Source: Campylobacterota bacterium
GTDB taxonomy: Bacteria; Campylobacterota; Campylobacteria; Campylobacterales; Sulfurovaceae
Direction of reading: 5' to 3'
NCBI GenBank assembly: GCA_011330645.1
Contig: DRQB01000052.1
Location: 1 to 12,365 of the forward strand
Length of the DNA stretch: 12,365 bases
A program made the position numbers and the translations under genes. This document shows positions 1 through 7,291 of this stretch, piece after piece (positions within the stretch are counted from its first letter, which is position 1; each line of letters begins with the position of its first letter). The notes below the pieces were generated by a model. That model was not told where the DNA came from and made no database searches. It was given only the letters and a program-made list of their open reading frames with translations.

Positions 1-1438
1 ACGAACTACAACTCAACTTCTCATTCTTAAACACATCAGGTGTCACTCCAGCCCACCTCTCAAACTCTGGGTGTTCAGCGTAAGGGTCTTGGGCTAGGGT
101 AAACAAATCATCTACTAATTTAAACTCACCCTCTTGGGCTGCATCTATCGCCTCTTGGAGCATATAGTTTTTAAGTACATACTTTGGATTCTTCTTTAGC
201 ATAGAGGCTTGTCTTTCTTCTGTACTCCATGCATCTTCTTGGAGTCTTTCGTCATAGCTATCTAGCCAGTCATTCATTGGTTTGTGGTAGAGTCCAAGTT
301 TGTGTAAGGCTGTTCTGTCTCCGTCATAGTGGCTCAGTGTTCTAAAGAATACCGTATAGTCCACAGTGAGTCCCTGCAACATACCTAGTAAATGTTTAAA
401 CAAATCTAGGTCTTTTTCTTGTGTGACGTTTTGTAGTCCTAGCTTTTCTCCCATAAAATAGAGATATCTTTGGGTGTAGAGTCTGGGGTAATGGTCTAAT
501 ATTTTTTCTAACTTCTCCGAGTTTACCAGTGGAGAAAGTGCCACCATAAGGGCTTGCAGGTTCCAGTGTCCTATGTTGGGTTGGTTGCCAAAGCTATAGC
601 GTCCTCTCTGATCGGTGTGGTTACAGATGTTTTCGAAGTCATAGTCATCTAAAAATGCATAAGGTCCGTAGTCTATGGTGAGTCCATGTATGGACATATT
701 GTCCGTGTTCATCACCCCATGTTGAAAGCCTACAGCTTGCCAATGCGCCATTAGTCTGGCTGTTTTGCCAACTACTTCTGTAAAAAAGAGCAAATATTTA
801 TTTGGCTCATCCATCAAGTGTGGGTAACTCTCTGCTATGGCATAGTCTACCAAAGCTTCCAACTCAGCATAGCGCTTCTTATGTACAAAGTACTCAAAGG
901 TACCAAAACGTACCCAGCTAGGACTTACACGAAGCACTATGGCACCTGTTTCCCATGTCTCTCTGTAAACTTTATGTTGTGAGCCTATGAGTGCCAAAGC
1001 TCTGGTCGTTTCTATGCCCAGTCCATGCATGGCTTCAGACATAAGGTACTCACGTATGCTAGAGCGTAACACTGCACGCCCATCACCAGAACGTGAGTAT
1101 TTAGTTTCTCCTGCACCTTTAAGTTGCAGATGCAGATGATTGACTGTACCTATATTAATGGCTCTACCATCTCCAAGTCTAGGTACAAAATGCCCAAACT
1201 GATGCCCCGCATAACACATAGCAAAGGTATCTGACCCCTCTGCTGTAAACTCACCATTAATGAGTTTTACAAAATCTTCCGTATGAAGTTCTTCTTCATC
1301 AATATCAAGTAATTTGGCTACATCTTTGTTGGCATGTATCAGGTGAGGTTTGACAAGTGGACTAGGTGCTACTCTGTCGTAACATTCTGCTGGTAAATCT
1401 AAGTAAGGATTGTTTAGTTTTAGTTCGTTTAATTTCAT
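1..1438 (-). CDS. selO: Protein adenylyltransferase SelO (YdiU/UPF0061), stop codon just outside window
   Basis: A pseudokinase-fold enzyme that in characterised members transfers AMP from ATP to Ser/Thr/Tyr of target proteins (AMPylation), linked to redox stress. I read 479 residues from ATG at 1438, close to the usual bacterial length of about 480. Visible landmarks are LKGAG (106-110, nucleotide-binding Lys107), SIREYL with Glu130, the RVSPSWVRFGTFE stretch (170-182), HGVMNTDNMSIHG (240-252, catalytic Asp246 and Asn247) and IDYGPYAFLDDYD (255-267, metal Asp256). The protein ends in SCSS, the classic SelO tail with Cys where eukaryotes carry selenocysteine. Codon 479 occupies bases 4-2, and base 1 is a T that would open the stop codon, so the gene is essentially complete. 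An AGAGG ribosome site (1447-1451) lies 8 nt before the ATG. It follows the GGDEF-EAL gene by 26 bp, probably as the second gene of an operon. Confidence 0.95.
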   Translation of the reverse strand, partial: MKLNELKLNNPYLDLPAECYDRVAPSPLVKPHLIHANKDVAKLLDIDEEELHTEDFVKLINGEFTAEGSDTFAMCYAGHQFGHFVPRLGDGRAINIGTVNHLHLQLKGAGETKYSRSGDGRAVLRSSIREYLMSEAMHGLGIETTRALALIGSQHKVYRETWETGAIVLRVSPSWVRFGTFEYFVHKKRYAELEALVDYAIAESYPHLMDEPNKYLLFFTEVVGKTARLMAHWQAVGFQHGVMNTDNMSIHGLTIDYGPYAFLDDYDFENICNHTDQRGRYSFGNQPNIGHWNLQALMVALSPLVNSEKLEKILDHYPRLYTQRYLYFMGEKLGLQNVTQEKDLDLFKHLLGMLQGLTVDYTVFFRTLSHYDGDRTALHKLGLYHKPMNDWLDSYDERLQEDAWSTEERQASMLKKNPKYVLKNYMLQEAIDAAQEGEFKLVDDLFTLAQDPYAEHPEFERWAGVTPDVFKNEKLSCSS

Positions 1439-1464
1439 TAAGTATACCTCTGAAGCCATAGTAG

Positions 1465-3414
1465 CTAGAGAAGCTGAAAGATACCTTTTTCTTCTATCTC
1501 AGCGACAAGCATCGATTCATAATAGTAATGTCCCTGCACATGGTAACACGCATGCGCATGCAAGTACTCTTTTTGTACTTCTGTCTCTACACCCTCAGCA
1601 ATCACCGTCAGTTTCAAACTATTGCCTATCTCGATGATGGCTTTCGTAATGGTCATATCTACATGGTTATCTAATATTTTTTCTATAAATGATTTGTCTA
1701 TTTTCAGTTTATCTGCAGGTAACTTTTTAAGATATGTAAGAGAAGAGTACCCTGTGCCAAAGTCATCTATGGCAATAGTGATGCCTAAAGACTTTAAAGC
1801 ATTCAACACCACGATAGACTCTTCAATATTTGCAACGATATGGCTCTCTGTAATCTCAAGCTCTATCCATTCACCTTTACAGCTTGTTTTGACTAACAGT
1901 TCTTCTATAAAAGCCACAAAGCCTTTTTGATGTAAATGTTTTGTAGAAAAATTAAAAGAGATACGAGGTATCTCATACCCCATACGTTTCCACAGTGCCG
2001 TTTGTTCCATGCCTTTTTCTAAGATATAATGGTCTAACGCGATGATAGCACCCGTTTCTTCTGCCAAAGGAATAAAGTCATTTGGTGAGCAAAATCCTAG
2101 CTTTGGATGTTGCCAACGTACCAAGATTTCCATACCAGATATCTTTTCTGTACGTATGTCCACTTGAGGTTGGAAAGAGAGCATGAATTCATCTCGCTTA
2201 ATGCCATCATAAATTTCTGTCTCCATCAACACCATGTCTTTAACCCTGTGTGTCATTTTTTCATCATAAAACTTATAGGTACCTCTGCCTTGAACCTTTG
2301 CCTCAAACATCGTAGTATCTGCATACTGAATAAGATCTTCATAGTATTGTGCATTATGTGGGTAGCAACTAATACCTATACTTGCTGAGATGTAAAGTTT
2401 AGTCTCTCCCAATATTATAGATTTTTCTATTTCTAATATAATATTGTTTGCCAATGCTTTGACTGCATCGACTGCATTATTTTCGTGTTCAAAAAGTAAG
2501 GTAAATTCATCACCACTGATACGGGCAACAAAACTCTTTTCATCTATAAGCATTTTTATACCACTAGCAATAATTTTCAAGACCTTGTCTCCAGCGTTAT
2601 GCCCCAAAGAGTCATTGACTCTTTTAAACCTATCTAAATCTATAAAAAAGAGTGAGAACTGTGTCTTCTGCTCTGCGTGACGCTGTATCCATTCTTGTAT
2701 TTCTTTATGGAACTTATTACGGTTAGGTAAATCTGTTAAAAAATCATAATGTGCTTGATGGTCAAGTTTTAACTTTTCAGCTTCAATATCTTTTGTTCGG
2801 GAAGAGACTCTTTCCTCAAGTAATTTATTTGCATTCTCTAAAGAAATAATAGCTGTATTAAATTTTTTTTCGACTAGGTAGATGAGGACTAAAGCTACAA
2901 ATACGGGAATAATCTTTAAAAAAATAAATGAAAAGATAGGATACTCTACTGGAACAGGCATAAAGGAAAAGAAAAGAAAATATATTATTGAAATGACAAT
3001 AGCAACTGATGTGTCAAGTACGAGAAAAGATGCAAGTATTTGAATCACAATCCATGCCGAAATGGGATACATATCTCCAATAAGTGTATATGAGTACATA
3101 ATCAAGAGGGTAAATAATAACATCATAATATATGCAAGCTTCTGATAATTATCTTTTCCAACTATTCTTGATAAGACTAATGCCACAAAACTTAATGATG
3201 TGCCTATGGCGTGTAATAAAGCATTAATTTCATCACCAATACTATAAAACAATACTGTAATAATACTAAGTAACGTAGCGACAATAAGCATAAATGCTGT
3301 TGTCATAACATATTTAGTCTCAAGTTCATACTCTTCAGGTGTAAAAGTATATCCACATCTTAATATATTATCTAATGTCATACTCCTCCCCATAAGCTCG
3401 AATACATAAATCAT
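1465..3414 (-). CDS. Membrane-anchored GGDEF-EAL cyclic-di-GMP protein
   Basis: A c-di-GMP turnover protein of 649 residues. Five or six hydrophobic helices between residues 37 and 181 form a membrane sensor of no type I recognise. A short coiled linker (about 182-218) leads to a GGDEF domain (about 220-385: DFLTDLPNR, FIDLDRFKRVND, motif SGDEF at 300-304). An EAL domain (about 400-645) follows. The GGDEF signature has Ser for the first Gly, and the RxxD inhibitory site is absent (DEKS at that place). The EAL domain looks catalytically complete: Glu429 (EIL in place of EAL), Asn488, Glu520 in LEITE, DDFGTGYSS at 550-558, Lys571, Glu607 in AEGVET and Gln627. It may therefore act mainly as a phosphodiesterase (inference). 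The start is uncertain. The ATGs at 3414 and 3393 have no good ribosome site, while the one at 3381 has GGGAGGAG nearly abutting it and would give 638 residues. selO follows 26 bp downstream. Confidence 0.93.
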   Translation of the reverse strand: MIYVFELMGRSMTLDNILRCGYTFTPEEYELETKYVMTTAFMLIVATLLSIITVLFYSIGDEINALLHAIGTSLSFVALVLSRIVGKDNYQKLAYIMMLLFTLLIMYSYTLIGDMYPISAWIVIQILASFLVLDTSVAIVISIIYFLFFSFMPVPVEYPIFSFIFLKIIPVFVALVLIYLVEKKFNTAIISLENANKLLEERVSSRTKDIEAEKLKLDHQAHYDFLTDLPNRNKFHKEIQEWIQRHAEQKTQFSLFFIDLDRFKRVNDSLGHNAGDKVLKIIASGIKMLIDEKSFVARISGDEFTLLFEHENNAVDAVKALANNIILEIEKSIILGETKLYISASIGISCYPHNAQYYEDLIQYADTTMFEAKVQGRGTYKFYDEKMTHRVKDMVLMETEIYDGIKRDEFMLSFQPQVDIRTEKISGMEILVRWQHPKLGFCSPNDFIPLAEETGAIIALDHYILEKGMEQTALWKRMGYEIPRISFNFSTKHLHQKGFVAFIEELLVKTSCKGEWIELEITESHIVANIEESIVVLNALKSLGITIAIDDFGTGYSSLTYLKKLPADKLKIDKSFIEKILDNHVDMTITKAIIEIGNSLKLTVIAEGVETEVQKEYLHAHACYHVQGHYYYESMLVAEIEEKGIFQLL

Positions 3415-3443
3415 ACAATAAAATGCATTAAGCCAAGTAGGAG

Positions 3444-3449
3444 TATAAT
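3444..3449 (+). promoter_or_regulatory. Likely -10 box (TATAAT) of yebC
   Basis: A perfect TATAAT lies 28 nt upstream of the yebC ATG in the 63-bp gap between the divergent GGDEF-EAL and yebC genes. No -35 hexamer is recognisable 16-18 nt further up, which is common for housekeeping promoters in Campylobacterota. An AAGGA ribosome site at 3466-3470 lies 7 nt before the ATG. Confidence 0.6.
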
Positions 3450-3477
3450 CTCACAATTTATTTCTAAGGAATCACTA

Positions 3478-4215
3478 ATGGGTAGAGCGTTTGAGTATAG
3501 AAAAGCCGCTAAAATGAAACGATGGGGAACGATGTCAAGAGTCTTCCCTAAGCTGGGTAAAATCATCACTATGGCAGCAAAAGAGGGAGGGATGGATCCC
3601 GATATGAACCCTAAACTTCGTACTGCCATCCTCAATGCTAAAGCACAAAATATGCCTAAAGACAACATTGATGCTGCAGTAAAAAGAGCTGCTGCAAAAG
3701 ATTTGGCAGATATTAAAGAGCTTACGTATGATGTGAAAGCCAGTCATGGGGTACAGATGATTATCGAATGTGCAACGGACAACAACACAAGAACCGTAGC
3801 CAATGTCAAGGCTATACTTGTACGTAACGGGGCAGAGATGCTTACTTCAGGTTCACTCAACTTCATGTTTACACGTAAATGTGTCTTTGTTTTCAATAAA
3901 ACAGAAGAGATGGATATAGAAGAGATAGAACTGGAACTCATAGACTTTGGACTAGAAGAAATCGAAGAAGATGTAGAACCTCATGAAGAGGGTGAAGACA
4001 TTGATATCGTTAGAGTATTTGGTGAGTTTACTTCATTTGGCGAACTCAGTAAAGCCTTAGAAGATATGAACATTGAAGTAAAAAGTGCCAAATTAGAATA
4101 TATTGCCAATACACCTATTGACTTAAGTGATGAACATATGGAAGAACTAGAAACACTCATCGATAAACTTGAAGAAGATGAAGACGTTCAAACAGTCTTT
4201 ACCAACATCAACTAA
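3478..4215 (+). CDS. yebC: YebC/TACO1-family translation or transcription regulator
   Basis: A YebC/PmpR/TACO1 family member of 245 residues. Family members are annotated as probable transcriptional regulators, but recent work on bacterial and mitochondrial members ties them to the ribosome and to relief of stalling at proline-rich stretches, so the molecular role here is not settled. The protein starts MGRAFEYRKAAK and carries the conserved core AAKEGGMDPDMNPKLR (about 36-51) and NMPKDNIDAAVKRA (about 58-71), followed by ATDNNTRTVANVKAI and GSLNFMFTRK. It ends in the acidic EEDEDVQTVFTNIN tail. The start is fixed by family alignment and by AAGGA 7 nt upstream. The gene stands alone on the plus strand, convergent with the ABC-F gene. 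An insertion sequence now begins 14 bp past its stop codon and separates it from the hairpin that probably ended its transcript. Confidence 0.96.
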   Translation: MGRAFEYRKAAKMKRWGTMSRVFPKLGKIITMAAKEGGMDPDMNPKLRTAILNAKAQNMPKDNIDAAVKRAAAKDLADIKELTYDVKASHGVQMIIECATDNNTRTVANVKAILVRNGAEMLTSGSLNFMFTRKCVFVFNKTEEMDIEEIELELIDFGLEEIEEDVEPHEEGEDIDIVRVFGEFTSFGELSKALEDMNIEVKSAKLEYIANTPIDLSDEHMEELETLIDKLEEDEDVQTVFTNIN

Positions 4216-4221
4216 ACTTCA

Positions 4222-4229
4222 CTATGGGC
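4222..4229. repeat. Left target-site duplication of the IS (CTATGGGC)
   Basis: The octamer CTATGGGC directly abuts the left end of the insertion sequence and is repeated exactly at 5539-5546 next to the right end. An 8-bp duplication fits IS256-family transposition (8-9 bp). Its perfect preservation shows a simple insertion without later rearrangement. Confidence 0.95.
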
Positions 4230-4254
4230 GGGAGTGTAATAAATTCTGTGTCAA
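4230..4254 (+). repeat. IS256-family terminal inverted repeat, left end
   Basis: This 25-bp end begins GGGAGTGTAA and finishes TTCTGTGTCAA. It matches the reverse complement of 5514-5538 at 22 of 25 positions, with mismatches at repeat positions 5, 11 and 12. It lies 19 bp beyond the transposase stop codon. Confidence 0.93.
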
Positions 4255-4273
4255 CACCTCTTTATCTTTGAAA

Positions 4274-5479
4274 TTATAGCAAATTTAAAGCATCTTTCAA
4301 TCTCTCCTTAAAATGAATGTTGAGTTGGGAGATTGTGAGACTCCAATTTCTAATTGGCATAGTCCATTTTTTCTCAGCATTTTTGATACCTGCAAAGAGT
4401 AGTTTCAAGAGGCTGTTATCAGTAGGGAAAGCACCCTTTGTTTTGGTGAGTGTCCTGAACTGGCGATGTACAGACTCAATAATATTTGTAGTATAGATAA
4501 TACGACGTATCTCTTTTGAATATTTGAAATAATGTGAGAGATTATCCCACTTACCCCGCCATGACTCAAAGACAATAGGATATTTTTTACCCCATTTTTC
4601 TTCAAGCCTATCTAGTGCATCTTCAGCTTCTTCTTTTGTATTGGCTTGATAAACCGCTTTTAGTTCTGAAGCAAACTGTTTTTGATTTTTAGAAGCAACG
4701 TATTTAAGGCTATTGCGTATTTGATGCACAATACATAGCTGTACCTCTGTATCTGGAAATACGGAGTTAATCGCTTCAGGAAAGCCTTTGAGTCCATCAA
4801 CAGAAGCAATGAGTATATCTTCTACACCACGGTTTTGTAAATCAGTAAGTACCTGTAACCAGAACTTAGCTCCTTCGCTCTCATTGAGGTAAAGTCCGAG
4901 TATCTCTTTCTTGCCTTCCAATGTGACACCCAAAACTGTATAAAAGGCTTTAGAGACATAGTGTCCTTCATCCCTTACTTTGTAGTGTATGGCATCAAGA
5001 TATATAAATGGGTAGATGGTCTCTAAGGGTCTTTGTTTCCACTCTTGCAGCATGGGTATGAGTTTGTCTGTTACGGCTGTGATTGCAGGCTTTGAGAAGT
5101 GTACACCATAGATCTCTTCGATGTGGTCGGTAATCTGAGAATACGAACTACCTAAACTAAACAAAGAGAGCATCTTTTTTTCTATCTCATCTGACATATG
5201 GGTTTGGCTTTTCTTAACAACTTGAGGCTCAAAACTACCGTTTCGATCTCTTGGTGTCTCTAGCTCAAAGGTGCCATGTTCTGTTTTCATCGTCTTTGAC
5301 GTGCTTCCATTTTTACGGTTTTTTGTGAGGTCTTGGGCTAAATGTGATTCTAATTCTGCTTGGAGAGTCATCTCTGTGAGTTGTTTTACTAAGTCGTTAA
5401 GTACACCGCCTTTGGCTGTGACACTTTGACCATTTTTTACTTGTTGTGCAAACTCTTCTACATCTATCTCTATTTTCAT
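4274..5479 (-). CDS. IS256-family (Mutator-type) DDE transposase
   Basis: The transposase of the surrounding insertion sequence, 401 residues, the usual size for IS256 proteins. The catalytic DDE triad is visible: Asp162 in YLDAIHYKVRD, Asp228 in ASVDGLKGFPEAI and Glu335 in TTNIIESVHRQFR. The family's C/H pair follows the second Asp (CIVHQIRN, Cys249 and His252). The N-terminal part (about 1-110) holds the helical DNA-binding region with AELESHLAQDL. The conserved TKTKGAFP lies just after the catalytic Glu. AAGGA at 5488-5492 lies 8 nt before the ATG. The frame is unbroken and all key residues are present, so an active enzyme is likely. yebC, with no terminator left before the element, may be transcribed into this gene from the opposite strand, giving antisense RNA (inference). 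Confidence 0.96.
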   Translation of the reverse strand: MKIEIDVEEFAQQVKNGQSVTAKGGVLNDLVKQLTEMTLQAELESHLAQDLTKNRKNGSTSKTMKTEHGTFELETPRDRNGSFEPQVVKKSQTHMSDEIEKKMLSLFSLGSSYSQITDHIEEIYGVHFSKPAITAVTDKLIPMLQEWKQRPLETIYPFIYLDAIHYKVRDEGHYVSKAFYTVLGVTLEGKKEILGLYLNESEGAKFWLQVLTDLQNRGVEDILIASVDGLKGFPEAINSVFPDTEVQLCIVHQIRNSLKYVASKNQKQFASELKAVYQANTKEEAEDALDRLEEKWGKKYPIVFESWRGKWDNLSHYFKYSKEIRRIIYTTNIIESVHRQFRTLTKTKGAFPTDNSLLKLLFAGIKNAEKKWTMPIRNWSLTISQLNIHFKERLKDALNLL

Positions 5480-5513
5480 TACTATTTTCCTTCTGTGTGT
5501 AATTTTATCTAAA

Positions 5514-5538
5514 TTGACACAGAATTATTTACAGTCCC
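5514..5538 (-). repeat. IS256-family terminal inverted repeat, right end
   Basis: The right 25-bp end, starting TTGACACAG and finishing ACAGTCCC on the plus strand, is the imperfect reverse complement of 4230-4254 (22 of 25). It lies upstream of the transposase gene, whose 5' leader and promoter probably occupy 5480-5535. A TAAAAT on the minus strand (rc of 5501-5506) is a possible -10 box, but this is weak. Confidence 0.93.
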
Positions 5539-5546
5539 CTATGGGC
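5539..5546. repeat. Right target-site duplication of the IS (CTATGGGC)
   Basis: Exact copy of the octamer at 4222-4229. Its last four bases, GGGC, are also the first bases of the hairpin at 5543-5563, so duplicating the target left the hairpin whole on this side. Confidence 0.95.
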
Positions 5547-5563
5547 ACCCTCAAGGGATGCCC
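5543..5563. terminator. GC-rich hairpin, probable bidirectional terminator now on the ABC-F side of the IS
   Basis: GGGCA pairs with TGCCC and CCC with GGG around a TCAA loop, with one bulged A. It starts 4 nt past the ABC-F stop codon. In the plus direction it is followed by the T-rich CTACTTATTTCTTCT, so before the IS landed it would have served best as the yebC terminator, 14 bp beyond that stop. On the minus strand the T-tract is poor. The call rests on structure and position only. Confidence 0.6.
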
Positions 5564-5567
5564 CTAC

Positions 5568-7166
5568 TTATTTCTTCTCATACTGTTCAACAAAACTCTC
5601 ATAATCACCTTCGAAATCTATCATTGATCCATCTTCATTAATCTTGATAATTCTATTGGCAAAGGCATCGATGAGTTCTCTATCGTGAGACACACAGATG
5701 ACACCACCTTTATAGTTATGCAAAGCCTCACCAAGAGCAACAATGGCTTCTAGGTCTAAGTGGTTATTTGGCTCATCCATCACAAGGTAGTTTGAGCTGT
5801 CCATCATGATTTTACTTAGCATGACACGGTGTTTTTCTCCACCAGAACAAGCATCTATCTTTTTCTTCTGTTCTTCACCAGAAAAGAGCATACGCCCAAG
5901 TGTCTTACGTATATCATCTATGTGCCACTTGACATCAAACCCTTGTATCCATTGAGGTAACTCTTCGTCACCGACTACAAGGTCTGTTGTGTTTTGAGGA
6001 AAGTAAGAGTAAGTAATCGTTTGACCCCATTTCATCGTCCCAGAGTCAGCTTCGATTTCTTCCATAAGGATTTTGAGTAAGGTTGTTTTACCCACACCAT
6101 TGGCACCGATAACGGCTATTTTATCTTCACTTTTTACTTTAAATGAAAGATTTTCAAAAACCACTTCACCATCATATGACTTTGAAAGGTTTTCGACATC
6201 AAGTACCTCATTTCCTATGTCACGGTGAGGTTTAAACATAATAGACGGGTCACGACGTGAAGAGAGTTGTATGGCTTGAACGTCAAGTTTATCTAGTTGT
6301 TTTTGACGTGAAGTTGCTTGTTTTGCCTTTGAAGCATTGGCAGAAAATCGCTTAATGAAACTCTCTAGCTCTTCTTTTTCCTTAAGCCCTTTTGCTCTAT
6401 CTGTCTCTGCCTGCTTTGCTATGAGGTTTGCAGCAATGTACCACTCATCATAGTTCCCTGTAAACTCACGAATGTTTTGAAAGTCAAGGTCAAGTATGTG
6501 TGTCACTACACCGTTTAAAAAGTGTCTATCGTGAGAGATAACCATCAGTGTACCTTCATGACGTTTAAGTTCATTTTCCAACCATGAGATAGTCTCCATA
6601 TCAAGGTTGTTTGTAGGCTCATCGAGTAATAGTACATCAGGCTTTAAAAAAAGCACTTGCGCCAATAAGATTTTAAATTTATCGCCACCTGTCAGAGAAG
6701 ACATAAGCTCTCCATGTTGTGAAACAGGAAAGCCTAATGATTGAAGTAGTTTTTCTATCTTAACATCAGACTCATAGGTTGGGTCTTCATCAGCACAGAT
6801 CATTTCTAGTTCACCTAAACGGTTGTTAACCTCATCAGACTCAAAGTCACCTTCCATATAGAGTTTTTCTTTCTCTTTTTGTGCATCAAAAAGTTTTTTA
6901 TTTCCATAGAGTACTGCATCACTTAGTGTATATTCTTCAAAAGCATACTGGTTTTGAGAAAGCATCCCAAGTTTAAGTCCAGGTTGTAACTGCACTTCAC
7001 CATCACTTTGTTCTAACTCACCTGCGAGTATCTTCATAAAAGTTGATTTACCTGCACCATTTGCTCCGATGAGCCCATAGCGCTTACCGATATCCATTGT
7101 CATATTAATCTTGTCGAAAAGTACTCTCTTTCCGTAACGTTGTGTCAAATTTACTGTACTAAGCAA
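5568..7166 (-). CDS. ABC-F family ATPase, YbiT-like
   Basis: A soluble protein of 532 residues with two ABC domains and no membrane segment, the ABC-F plan of ribosome-binding translation factors (EttA, Uup, YbiT, YheS). Domain 1 has Walker A GANGAGKS (34-41), signature LTGGDKF (158-164), Walker B LLLDEPTNNLD (from 179) and the switch SHDRHF (211-216). A charged helical linker (about 230-300) corresponds to the tRNA-interaction motif. Domain 2 has GANGVGKT (354-361), CSGGEKHR (440-447), MDEPNNHLD (463-471) and SHDRE (493-497). Overall length and the RYGLIGANG and FAFEE-like N-terminal region resemble E. coli YbiT (about 530 residues) most. Domain 1 has Thr in place of the signature Ser, and domain 2 has Asn467 where DEPTNHLD has Thr. 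The start is TTG at 7166, supported by AAGGA 6 nt upstream. The gene ends just before a GC hairpin. The cellular role is inferred from family only. Confidence 0.93.
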   Translation of the reverse strand: MLSTVNLTQRYGKRVLFDKINMTMDIGKRYGLIGANGAGKSTFMKILAGELEQSDGEVQLQPGLKLGMLSQNQYAFEEYTLSDAVLYGNKKLFDAQKEKEKLYMEGDFESDEVNNRLGELEMICADEDPTYESDVKIEKLLQSLGFPVSQHGELMSSLTGGDKFKILLAQVLFLKPDVLLLDEPTNNLDMETISWLENELKRHEGTLMVISHDRHFLNGVVTHILDLDFQNIREFTGNYDEWYIAANLIAKQAETDRAKGLKEKEELESFIKRFSANASKAKQATSRQKQLDKLDVQAIQLSSRRDPSIMFKPHRDIGNEVLDVENLSKSYDGEVVFENLSFKVKSEDKIAVIGANGVGKTTLLKILMEEIEADSGTMKWGQTITYSYFPQNTTDLVVGDEELPQWIQGFDVKWHIDDIRKTLGRMLFSGEEQKKKIDACSGGEKHRVMLSKIMMDSSNYLVMDEPNNHLDLEAIVALGEALHNYKGGVICVSHDRELIDAFANRIIKINEDGSMIDFEGDYESFVEQYEKK

Positions 7167-7172
7167 GTGTTA

Positions 7173-7177
7173 TCCTT
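7173..7177 (-). promoter_or_regulatory. Ribosome binding site fixing the TTG start of the ABC-F gene
   Basis: AAGGA on the minus strand lies 6 nt before TTG at 7166-7164, and no ATG or GTG lies at a suitable distance in frame. The downstream residues LSTVNLTQRYGKRVLFD align with the normal start of ABC-F proteins, so TTG is the real initiator. Confidence 0.8.
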
Positions 7178-7248
7178 GTGTATATTTATCTATAATAATT
7201 AATGTGATTTTAGCGAAATGTGCTGAAAGTGGGGATTTCTCATGTAGA

Positions 7249-7268
7249 GGCAGAGTAATATGTCTGCC
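7249..7268. other. Perfect 6-bp stem-loop downstream of the arsC-family gene
   Basis: GGCAGA and TCTGCC pair exactly around an 8-base loop, 23 nt past the stop codon of the arsC-family gene. On the minus strand it is followed by TCTACATGAG, with no T-tract, so it is a weak or factor-dependent terminator at best, or an RNA 3' end structure. Nothing else of note is visible between 7167 and 7291 except an AT-rich stretch (7180-7203) where the ABC-F promoter probably lies. Confidence 0.35.
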
Positions 7269-7291
7269 AATACCTTACAAAGATGTCATAT

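Larger units (their letters stand above)
4230..5538 (-). mobile_element. Complete IS256-family insertion sequence (1309 bp)
   Basis: An intact insertion sequence with one transposase gene on the minus strand. Its ends are 25-bp imperfect inverted repeats matching at 22 positions. Both begin GGGA and end in the inner block AATTCTGTGTCAA. The element is flanked by a perfect 8-bp direct repeat. All the parts needed for movement appear present (two ends, a full-length open frame with a ribosome site, intact DDE residues), so it may still be active and the insertion may be fairly recent. Reading outward, each inverted repeat starts with TTGACA, which resembles a -35 box, but I find no -10 box at the right distance in either flank. 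Confidence 0.95.

Noticed and set aside
2873..2880. A8 tract in the GGDEF-EAL gene as a phase-variation or frameshift site
   Set aside because: It encodes the Lys-Lys after the last membrane helix, and the frame reads through normally. A similar A8 occurs in ppk2 (8994-9001). Such runs are expected in AT-rich DNA and nothing follows in an alternative frame.
3411..3668. Minus-strand open frame opposite the start of yebC
   Set aside because: It is a shadow of the strongly conserved yebC N-terminus and has no family resemblance.
5514..5538. TTGACA in the inverted repeat facing outward, as a -35 box for a hybrid promoter
   Set aside because: At 16-18 nt spacing the flank reads CCCTATGG-like sequence, not a -10 box. 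The downstream gene also runs toward the IS, so nothing would be driven in sense.
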